Positions 1 to 3,999 of a stretch of DNA of 12,281 nt are shown piece after piece. The DNA is from an uncultured bacterium (GTDB taxonomy: Bacteria; Verrucomicrobiota; Kiritimatiellia; RFP12; UBA1067): the NCBI GenBank assembly GCA_902779075.1, contig CACZAK010000300.1:1-12281 (forward strand), in the 5' to 3' direction. Each line of letters starts with the position of its first letter. Positions within the stretch are counted from its first letter, which is position 1. The translations under genes and the position numbers were made by a program. The notes under the pieces were generated by a model. It did not search any database. It was not told where the DNA came from and saw only the letters and a program-made list of their open reading frames with translations.

Positions 1-1
1 T

Positions 2-115
2 GCCTGGGGCGGTTGCAAGTGTGCGACTACCTTGATGAAATTCACATATCTTGCGAATAAGTGGGATGAGATCAAGGCAAAGGAAAAAAAGCCAAAAAAG
101 AGCAAGTGCGCATAA
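2..115 (+). CDS. C-terminal fragment of a truncated gene, Lys-rich tail
   Basis: Reading from base 2 gives 37 open codons ending in TAA at 113-115. The peptide begins AWGGCKCATTLMKFTYLANK and ends in a very basic tail (AKEKKPKKSKCA). The start is outside the window. The competing frame from base 1 is open for only 19 codons (stop at 58-60), so this frame is preferred. The Lys-rich tail would suit nucleic-acid binding, but no family is recognised. Its stop codon overlaps the AT-rich stretch upstream of the first repeated CCGTTGC/CATCAT element, so the next transcription unit begins right behind it. Reality as a gene is likely but not certain, because only a short part is visible. Confidence 0.45.
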   Translation, partial: AWGGCKCATTLMKFTYLANKWDEIKAKEKKPKKSKCA

Positions 116-126
116 AATTTGCAAAT

Positions 127-161
127 GGGCCGTTGCTATCATCAGAAACCTACGGCATCAT
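127..161 (+). promoter_or_regulatory. Repeated promoter-like element, copy 1
   Basis: CCGTTGC starts at 130 and CATCAT ends at 161. Read as a promoter, TTGCTA (133-138) and CATCAT (156-161) are separated by 17 nt. An inverted repeat GCCGT/ACGGC flanks the variable centre. An AT-rich block with TAAAAT at 113-118 lies just upstream. The gene at 198 follows after 36 nt. The alternative reading is transcription from the AT-rich block, with the inverted repeat forming a 5' leader hairpin. Confidence 0.6.
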
Positions 162-197
162 ATGCGGCGTAAACAACTCAATGGAAAGGACGATAAA

Positions 198-722
198 ATG
201 AAACAGAAAAAGGGCAGGGGGCTGAACGAGACCATCCTCGGTTGGTTCAAGCGGGTGCATCCCGAAGAGCTGTGGGCGGTCGGGGAGATGCCGCCGGCGC
301 TGACGTTCGAGGACATGCGGAAGAGCATGGAGTCGGGCGACTCGATGGGCGAGGCCGCGAGGCACAGCGACACGATGACGCGCGAGATGATGCTCGACCA
401 TCTTGCCAAGCTCTGCGGCAAGGGAACCGACGAACTGATCGGCTGGTGCAACGCGAAGTTCCGCGAGAAAACAAGAAGCGAGTACAAGGCAAAGCATCCA
501 AGGGCGAAGAAGCCGAAGCCCGACGTCATCTGCATGAACGCGGGTAAGGCCAGCGTCGCGCTCCAGAAGGTGTCGGGATCGCTGGCGGGGATAGACTGCC
601 TTGCGCTTGCCGACGGTCTTGGCAAGGATGGAATCGACGAGCTGTGCGGCATCATCCGCTTCATGAAGTCTCAGATCGAGGACTGCGAGTCGACGCTCCG
701 CGAGGCGTCAAGCCTCCTATAG
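198..722 (+). CDS. Hypothetical protein, 174 aa, shares C-terminal module with the 2070 gene
   Basis: The function is not recognised. The 174-residue product has a basic N-terminus (MKQKKGRG), a segment ETILGWFKRVHPEELW, and a helical middle ending in a basic stretch (residues 94-108, KAKHPRAKKPKP). The C-terminal region from residue 116 can be aligned without gaps to the end of the protein encoded at 2070-2471; the shared core is IDxxALADG followed by acidic residues and IDEL. There is no signal peptide or membrane segment, so a cytoplasmic protein is expected. The start at 198 is chosen because AAAGGA (184-189) lies 8 nt upstream. In-frame ATGs at 51 and 180 lack a ribosome site, and 51 lies upstream of the putative promoter. 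A strong hairpin terminator follows at 757-797, so it is a single-gene unit. Confidence 0.8.
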   Translation: MKQKKGRGLNETILGWFKRVHPEELWAVGEMPPALTFEDMRKSMESGDSMGEAARHSDTMTREMMLDHLAKLCGKGTDELIGWCNAKFREKTRSEYKAKHPRAKKPKPDVICMNAGKASVALQKVSGSLAGIDCLALADGLGKDGIDELCGIIRFMKSQIEDCESTLREASSLL

Positions 723-736
723 CGCGAAAGGCGATC

Positions 737-755
737 CTCGCGGGGCGTCCGCGAG
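737..755 (+). other. GC-rich hairpin just after the 198 gene
   Basis: CTCGCGG and CCGCGAG pair across a 5-nt loop, 15 nt after the stop codon and immediately before the terminator at 757. There is no T tract of its own. It may protect the transcript 3' end or be incidental in GC-rich DNA. Confidence 0.35.
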
Positions 756-756
756 C

Positions 757-797
757 GCCGTCGGAGTTTCATGCGAAACGCCGACGGCTTTCCTTTC
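757..797 (+). terminator. Intrinsic terminator after the 198 gene
   Basis: GCCGTCGG-a-GTTTC pairs with GAAAC-g-CCGACGGC around an ATGC loop, giving 13 pairs with one A/G mismatch. The tail is TTTCCTTTC. Confidence 0.8.
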
Positions 798-818
798 GTC
801 GAAAAGCCGGCGTTGCCG

Positions 819-847
819 TTGTTCGACGCGGAGGACTTTGGTAAAAT
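819..847 (+). promoter_or_regulatory. Canonical sigma-70-like promoter with extended -10
   Basis: TTGTTC (819-824), a 17-nt spacer and TAAAAT (842-847), with TGG before the -10 box giving an extended -10. The predicted start of transcription is near 854. It lies upstream of repeated element copy 2, so the ~1031 gene may have two tandem promoters. It also shows that translation cannot begin at the ATG at 848, which touches the -10 box. Confidence 0.6.
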
Positions 848-895
848 ATGTGCATCGTAAAAAGCCATTATTCTCCGTTGAAGATTTATGCAGAA

Positions 896-930
896 GGGCC
901 GTTGCTATTCGTGAATTATTACGGCATCAT
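896..930 (+). promoter_or_regulatory. Repeated promoter-like element, copy 2
   Basis: Identical over 35 nt to copy 3 at 1363-1397. TTGCTA is at 902-907 and CATCAT at 925-930, with a 17-nt spacer and the GCCGT/ACGGC inverted repeat. The AT-rich sequence AAGATTTATG lies upstream. A short hairpin (946-960, GCGGG-AAAGG-CCCGC) follows. Confidence 0.65.
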
Positions 931-945
931 AGTGTCGTTCCTTGA

Positions 946-960
946 GCGGGAAAGGCCCGC
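946..960 (+). other. 5' leader hairpin with AAAGG loop (copy 2 leader)
   Basis: GCGGG and CCCGC pair around AAAGG. Comparable hairpins with different stem bases but the same type of loop sit 7 to 15 nt after elements 3 and 5. Confidence 0.35.
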
Positions 961-1030
961 AGGAAGGACGCAACCGAAGGCCGTCAAGGAGGCGAGGCTC
1001 GGACACTTATTCCTGGAGAGGGACGACGCG

Positions 1031-1246
1031 GTGATGATCCACGACACCGACTACACGAACGAGCCGAAGAGCGAGGCCGAGAAGACCGAGATGGGCGAGT
1101 GGGTAAGACAAATCATGGAGAAGGTTCTCGGCGCTCCGCTGCCGCGCGAGGTGAACGTCCTCGTCGACCCCAACGCGGGCGCGAGGGGCGCCAGATGCTA
1201 CTGCACCTCCGCCACATACGTGGTCGCCCGCACCGAGCTGAAGTGA
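1031..1246 (+). CDS. Small hypothetical protein, about 71 aa (start uncertain)
   Basis: The family is not recognised. The frame is open from 848, but that ATG abuts a -10 box, and the frame then runs through the repeated element, so the real start must be internal. GTG at 1031 (or ATG at 1034) is the best choice, with GAGGGA (1018-1023) 7 to 10 nt upstream. The product is an acidic N-terminal part (HDTDYTNEPKSEAEKTE), an amphipathic helix (GEWVRQIMEKVLG) and a C-terminal segment with two cysteines (CYC) near NVLVDPNAGARGA. A stronger ribosome-site-like AAGGAGG at 986-992 has no usable start codon at normal spacing, leaving the N-terminus open. The gene stops at 1246 and is followed 24 nt later by a strong terminator, so it is its own unit. 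Confidence 0.6.
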   Translation: MMIHDTDYTNEPKSEAEKTEMGEWVRQIMEKVLGAPLPREVNVLVDPNAGARGARCYCTSATYVVARTELK

Positions 1247-1270
1247 GCGAAGGCGACAGCGAAGCCAATG

Positions 1271-1308
1271 ACCCCGTCCTGCACAAGGGCGGGGTTCGTT
1301 TTTTTTTC
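1271..1308 (+). terminator. Intrinsic terminator after the ~1031 gene
   Basis: CCCCGTCC (1272-1279) pairs with GGGCGGGG (1287-1294) including one G-U pair, with loop TGCACAA. A long T run (TTCG then nine Ts) follows. This is the strongest T tail in the window. Confidence 0.9.
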
Positions 1309-1362
1309 TGCGCCGAATCGCCGCTGTTCTGCGGGCGAAAAAATCTTCATAAATCTTCAGAC

Positions 1363-1397
1363 GGGCCGTTGCTATTCGTGAATTATTACGGCATCAT
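1363..1397 (+). promoter_or_regulatory. Repeated promoter-like element, copy 3
   Basis: Identical over 35 nt to copy 2. TTGCTA is at 1369-1374 and CATCAT at 1392-1397. It starts about 55 nt after the preceding T tail, with AT-rich sequence (1339-1359) in between. The gene at 1470 follows after 72 nt. Confidence 0.65.
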
Positions 1398-1411
1398 GTG
1401 TGCTGTTCCAA

Positions 1412-1428
1412 CGGGGAAAAGGCCCCCG
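1412..1428 (+). other. 5' leader hairpin with AAAAGG loop (copy 3 leader)
   Basis: CGGGG pairs with CCCCG around AAAAGGC, 14 nt after element 3. Stem bases differ from the copy 2 hairpin while pairing is kept. Confidence 0.35.
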
Positions 1429-1469
1429 CGAGGGACTCGAAAGAAAACCGAAAAGAAAGGAAGGATAAC

Positions 1470-1718
1470 ATGGCCAGATATTCAGCAGGATTCCTGAAGA
1501 GCCTCGAATCCGATTATTCGATTGTCTCGCGAGAGACGCGCAAGCCGACGGATGACGAGATTCGCAAGCTCAAGGAGATGGATGCCGAGGTTCATTGCCT
1601 TCAGGATGAGGTTAACCGCCTTCAGGACGTAATCCACCAGAAGAGGCGCGAGGCGGACGCTTTCGCCGACAAGATATTTGGGCATAAGGTGTTCAAGGTC
1701 AAGAAGCCGAGCCGCTGA
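1470..1718 (+). CDS. Small coiled-coil hypothetical protein, 82 aa
   Basis: The function is not recognised. After MARYSAGFLKSLESDYS, the middle of the protein (about residues 25-65) is strongly helical with heptad-like spacing of Leu, Met, Val and Ile (DEIRKLKEMDAEVHCLQDEV onward), which suggests a coiled-coil or helical dimer. The tail FGHKVFKVKKPSR is basic. The start at 1470 is supported by AAAGGAAGGA at 1456-1465, 4 nt upstream. It is preceded by repeated element copy 3. The next gene begins 26 nt after the stop with its own ribosome site and no promoter or terminator between, so 1470 and 1745 form a two-gene unit. The highly charged content fits a cytoplasmic scaffold or a nucleic-acid-binding partner, but this is only a guess. 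Confidence 0.75.
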   Translation: MARYSAGFLKSLESDYSIVSRETRKPTDDEIRKLKEMDAEVHCLQDEVNRLQDVIHQKRREADAFADKIFGHKVFKVKKPSR

Positions 1719-1744
1719 ACATCATCATCGAAAGGAATACAAAG

Positions 1745-1954
1745 ATGGCGAAGACAACGGTCAGGTTCAGCGCGTCTGGCTACGGAAGCGAGACGCGGAA
1801 GTTCGATTCAGCGGACGAGGCGCGCGGGCACATCGAACGCGACGCGGCGGAGATCGCGGCCGACCACGGCGGCGAGGTCGTGGACTACGGCAACGGCGAG
1901 TGGGTCGTGAACTCGCGCAGCGGCGAGGAGATCGCCCGCTGGGAGATCGCGTGA
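1745..1954 (+). CDS. Small acidic hypothetical protein, 69 aa
   Basis: No family is recognised. The product starts MAKTTVRFSASGYGSETRKF and looks like a compact alpha/beta fold: a first strand (TVRFSA), a helix rich in Ala, Glu and Asp (SADEARGHIERDAAEIAADH), then short strands (GGEVVDYGNGEWVVNS and EIARWEIA). It is acidic overall. The start is supported by AAAGGA at 1731-1736, 8 nt upstream of ATG. It is the second gene of the unit driven from element copy 3. A GC-rich hairpin at 1978-1999 probably ends this transcript. Codon use (G/C-ending) agrees with its neighbours, which supports real coding. Confidence 0.75.
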   Translation: MAKTTVRFSASGYGSETRKFDSADEARGHIERDAAEIAADHGGEVVDYGNGEWVVNSRSGEEIARWEIA

Positions 1955-1977
1955 AAGGGTGCTTGAGCCTGTCCTGC

Positions 1978-1999
1978 GCCGGGCGGATTGTCGCCCGGC
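1978..1999 (+). terminator. Hairpin terminator after the 1745 gene
   Basis: GCCGGGCG pairs perfectly with CGCCCGGC around GATTGT. There is only a poor T tail (TCCGTTGCCTTTC). The preceding bases and left arm (CTGTCCTGCGCCGGGCGG, 1969-1986) recur exactly at 2730-2747. It abuts repeated element copy 5. Confidence 0.55.
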
Positions 2000-2000
2000 T

Positions 2001-2032
2001 CCGTTGCCTTTCTTTCGCCTTTGGCGCATCAT
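2001..2032 (+). promoter_or_regulatory. Repeated promoter-like element, divergent copy 5
   Basis: CCGTTGC and GCATCATGTG are present at exactly the same 32-nt spacing as in the other copies. TTGCCT is at 2004-2009 and CATCAT at 2027-2032. The GCCGT/ACGGC inverted repeat and the AT-rich upstream sequence are lost. The spacing is kept while the hairpin is not, which favours a promoter over an RNA structure. Confidence 0.5.
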
Positions 2033-2039
2033 GTGCGAT

Positions 2040-2055
2040 GTGGCAAAAAGGCCAC
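2040..2055 (+). other. 5' leader hairpin with AAAAAG loop (copy 5 leader)
   Basis: GTGGC pairs perfectly with GCCAC around AAAAAG, 7 nt after element 5. The true ribosome site AAAGGA for the 2070 gene follows directly. Confidence 0.35.
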
Positions 2056-2069
2056 AGAAAGGAAAACAC

Positions 2070-2471
2070 ATGAGTAAACAATGGAATCCCGACGGAGGCT
2101 TCCCTTCGCCGGAGCATGTCGAGAGAATGGTCGCCGCCGAGGTGAGACACCTCGCCGAAGCGGAGTACGCGCGCCAGCGCGGAGTCGAGGAGAAAAGCGA
2201 AAGCCGCAGAGACCGCCTACGCGCGGCCTACAGGCTTCAGCACCGGGAGGTCGGGCGCAAGGTCAACCTCGACGCCGTCTTCGCCCTGGTGGGCAACGTG
2301 GCGGCAATCACGCTCAGCGCGTGGCGGGGGCTCTTCGCCCTCGACATGGTAGCCCTTGCCGACGCGGGCAGCCGGGAGGACTTCGACGACCTCGAGTTTC
2401 TCGTGACCCGCTCGCTCGGCGAGCTGAACGGCGTGAAGAACCTGCTCGCCCTCGCCCGCCGCCTCGCGTAG
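2070..2471 (+). CDS. Hypothetical protein, 133 aa, paralogous C-terminus to the 198 gene
   Basis: The function is not recognised. The N-terminal half (residues 15-66) is a highly charged helix rich in Arg, Glu and Ala. The C-terminal half (75-133) is a hydrophobic helical region containing LDMVALADAGSREDFDDL. This part aligns without gaps, and to the last residue, with residues 116-174 of the 198 product; by hand 12 of 59 positions are identical, most of them around [IL]Dxx-ALAD and [IF]D[DE]L. The start ATG at 2070 is supported by AAAGGA (2058-2063). It lies downstream of element copy 5 and its leader hairpin. No transmembrane prediction is certain; the hydrophobic stretch 67-97 is interrupted by Asn, Arg and Asp. 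It is followed by a separate promoter for the 2528 gene. Confidence 0.78.
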   Translation: MSKQWNPDGGFPSPEHVERMVAAEVRHLAEAEYARQRGVEEKSESRRDRLRAAYRLQHREVGRKVNLDAVFALVGNVAAITLSAWRGLFALDMVALADAGSREDFDDLEFLVTRSLGELNGVKNLLALARRLA

Positions 2472-2481
2472 CGGGACAGGC

Positions 2482-2493
2482 ATTTGATATAAT
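2482..2493 (+). promoter_or_regulatory. Extended -10 promoter for the 2528 gene
   Basis: TATAAT at 2488-2493 is preceded by TGA (extended -10, TGnTATAAT). No convincing -35 box is at 17 nt (CGCGTA). Predicted transcription starts near 2500, about 28 nt before the ATG. Confidence 0.5.
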
Positions 2494-2527
2494 GTCCGCA
2501 TCAACAACCCTACAAAGGAGACCCACT

Positions 2528-2686
2528 ATGGACACAATCCTGGTCAAAGTCCGCCTCCCTTGCAGTGCTGCTCGATTGGAGAATGCGCTACTGAAGGCTG
2601 CTCACAATGGACATTGGCACGATGCACAGGTAAAGGTGGACGAGAAAGGAAACCTAATCGTGACCTACCCGGACGACTCGAAGTGA
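2528..2686 (+). CDS. Very small hypothetical protein, 52 aa
   Basis: No family is recognised. The 52-residue product begins MDTILVKVRLPCSAARLENA and continues with an alternating pattern: strand (TILVKVRL), helix (SAARLENALLKAAHNG), strand (AQVKVDEKG), strand (NLIVTYPDDSK). It is therefore likely a single small beta-alpha-beta-beta domain. The start is well supported by AAAGGAG at 2514-2520, 7 nt upstream. It has its own extended -10 promoter and a perfect 12-bp terminator right after the stop, so it is a monocistronic unit. It is the only unit in this cluster without the repeated CCGTTGC/CATCAT element or a shared promoter, so it may be controlled differently from its neighbours. Confidence 0.75.
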   Translation: MDTILVKVRLPCSAARLENALLKAAHNGHWHDAQVKVDEKGNLIVTYPDDSK

Positions 2687-2693
2687 GTCGGAC

Positions 2694-2725
2694 AGACCCC
2701 GGCGGAACCGACCGCCGGGGTCTTT
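2694..2725 (+). terminator. Intrinsic terminator after the 2528 gene
   Basis: AGACCCCGGCGG pairs perfectly (12 bp) with CCGCCGGGGTCT around AACCGA. The tail is only TT beyond the stem. It starts 8 nt after the stop codon. Confidence 0.85.
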
Positions 2726-2739
2726 GCGTCTGTCCTGCG

Positions 2740-2763
2740 CCGGGCGGTTCACCGCCCGGTTTC
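2740..2763 (+). terminator. Second tandem terminator hairpin
   Basis: CCGGGCGG pairs perfectly with CCGCCCGG around TTCA and is followed by TTTC. It shares CTGTCCTGCGCCGGGCGG (2730-2747) with the hairpin at 1969-1986, so the two look like copies of one terminator module. Confidence 0.65.
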
Positions 2764-2810
2764 TCGCTTTCGGAACCGCGAGATTTCCCCTGCGAAAATA
2801 TAATCAAATA

Positions 2811-2844
2811 GGCCGTTGCTATTCCTGGAAACATACGGCATCAT
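2811..2844 (+). promoter_or_regulatory. Repeated promoter-like element, copy 4
   Basis: TTGCTA is at 2816-2821 and CATCAT at 2839-2844 with a 17-nt spacer. The GCCGT/ACGGC inverted repeat is present and the centre (TTCCTGGAAACA) differs from copies 2 and 3. The upstream sequence is AT-rich and contains TATAAT at 2799-2804. A small hairpin CACC-GTTG-GGTG (2849-2860) follows. It serves the 2907 gene. Confidence 0.6.
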
Positions 2845-2906
2845 GTGTCACCGTTGGGTGGCCGAGGTGGTTGCCCTCGATGAAAACCTAAAGGAAAGGC
2901 AACAGG

Positions 2907-3896
2907 ATGAACAACGACGAAAACTGGGAAAAGGAAATCGACTGGTCGAAGCGCACGGCCGTTGTGGGCGGACCGATCTTCTACGAGTTCGTGAGGTCGA
3001 AGGCGATACCCGCGCTCGACGAGGGGCTTGCGCAGATGGCGGATGCCAAGGCAGCCGAAGAGCGCAAGCTTCGGAGGTGGAACGCGATAGCGGAGCGGGC
3101 CGCAAAGCTCTCCGACTGCTTCGCGGCCTTGACGGAAGAGGAGGACTTCATGCGCATGGTGCATGACTTCGACGAAAGCACCAAGGCCCTGTTCAAAGGG
3201 GAATGCATACCCTCCATCGGAGCATGGCTTTTGATCGGAAAGAGGTTCACCGACGCGATGAAGAAGGGCTCGACCGTTCCAGCGAAGTACGAGGCGGAAC
3301 TCAACTCGGTCACGCAGGAAATCGCCAGCATGACGGCGGTCAGGGACATCTTCCGCTCGTTCGTCGCGGCAAGCGACAACGACTACCGCCTGCGGTGCGC
3401 GCCGACGCGGTTCAGGACGCGCGTGTTCCGCGACCTCTCGCAGAACTTCAACGACATCGTCGAATCATCTCTGAAGGTCGATTTCGCCGAGCTGCCGAAG
3501 GCCATTGACAGCCTTTCGCAGACGCTCAAGGTCATCATCGACGTCTCGCGCAAGATGCAGGGCATCTGCCGCCGCGCGAAGAAGGACATCAAGCGGCACG
3601 GCGGCCGCTTCTGGTCGAAGCTCGTAAAGCCCGCCACGTTGCCCCGTGTCGGGCTTTTCGCGTCTGGTCGGGCAATCATCCTTCCCTTGCGCCGGAACGC
3701 GACACAAGCCAACGTCGCGGTCTTGTGGTGGATTGCCGCTGCCACGTGGCATGGTGCAGATGCAATTTTGGGCGGATACGACAACGTTGAGCTGCACGGC
3801 CTTGGCTCGTCTATCAACTGCCTTGGCCGCCGCGTCACTTCCTACACCACCCGCGACGCGAAGGAGATCGCCAAACTGCTGGCAATGGTGCCATAA
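2907..3896 (+). CDS. Hypothetical helical protein, 329 aa, reads through a terminator-like hairpin
   Basis: The function is not recognised. Residues 1-241 look like a normal soluble, mostly helical protein with charged helices (for example AKAAEERKLRRWNAIAERAA and AELPKAIDSLSQTLKVII). They end in a basic segment (RRAKKDIKRHGGRFWSKLVK). The start ATG at 2907 is supported by AAGGAAAGG at 2891-2899, and element copy 4 lies upstream. At codon 241 the frame enters a hairpin with a T tail (3627-3658) that looks like an intrinsic terminator; a TAA in the +1 frame lies at 3625-3627, at the base of its stem. The remaining 88 residues (including VLWWIAAATWHGADAILGGY and SSINCLGRRVTSYTTRDAKE) differ in character. 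The gene may therefore have ended near 3627 and been extended by a frameshift or rearrangement, or the tail may belong to a different, start-less gene. Confidence 0.65.
   Translation: MNNDENWEKEIDWSKRTAVVGGPIFYEFVRSKAIPALDEGLAQMADAKAAEERKLRRWNAIAERAAKLSDCFAALTEEEDFMRMVHDFDESTKALFKGECIPSIGAWLLIGKRFTDAMKKGSTVPAKYEAELNSVTQEIASMTAVRDIFRSFVAASDNDYRLRCAPTRFRTRVFRDLSQNFNDIVESSLKVDFAELPKAIDSLSQTLKVIIDVSRKMQGICRRAKKDIKRHGGRFWSKLVKPATLPRVGLFASGRAIILPLRRNATQANVAVLWWIAAATWHGADAILGGYDNVELHGLGSSINCLGRRVTSYTTRDAKEIAKLLAMVP
3627..3658 (+). terminator. Terminator-like hairpin inside the 2907 reading frame
   Basis: AAGCCCG-C-CACG pairs with CGTG-T-CGGGCTT around TTGCCC (11 pairs, one C/T mismatch), followed by TTCG. 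It is as good as the other terminators of this cluster but lies 238 nt before the stop of the open frame. Confidence 0.6.
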
Positions 3897-3926
3897 GCGC
3901 TGCCGGCGGCGAGAGTTGCAAACCCT

Positions 3927-3951
3927 TGTAAAATGGGCCTTTCGCGGGGCC
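3927..3951 (-). terminator. Possible weak terminator of the regulator gene
   Basis: On the - strand GGCC and GGCC pair around an 8-nt loop and are followed by CATTTTAC, about 50 nt after the regulator stop. The short stem makes this tentative. The rest of 3897-3999 shows no gene. Confidence 0.25.
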
Positions 3952-3999
3952 TGTCCCTCAAGTTTCCAATGGCATGGGACGATATTCCCATTGCGTCTG

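Noticed and set aside
51..197. Extending the 198 gene upstream to ATG 51 or 180
   Set aside because: Neither has a ribosome site. The extension from 51 overlaps the truncated upstream gene and the repeated element.
150..664. Long - strand ORFs opposite the 198 gene (115 and 168 aa)
   Set aside because: They are shadows of a GC-rich + strand gene that has a ribosome site, promoter-like element and terminator. Their peptides are low-complexity.
848..1030. Extending the ~1031 gene upstream to the ATG at 848
   Set aside because: That ATG directly follows a -10 box (TAAAAT 842-847), so it would not be in the transcript, and the frame then crosses the repeated element shared with non-homologous genes.
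127..2844. The repeated element as a CRISPR array
   Set aside because: The copies are hundreds of bases apart, each sits before a gene, and there are no regular spacers or cas genes.
127..2844. The repeated element as a small transposon (MITE)
   Set aside because: No target-site duplications are seen, copies lie only in one orientation at matching positions before genes, and the centre varies while the ends keep exact spacing.
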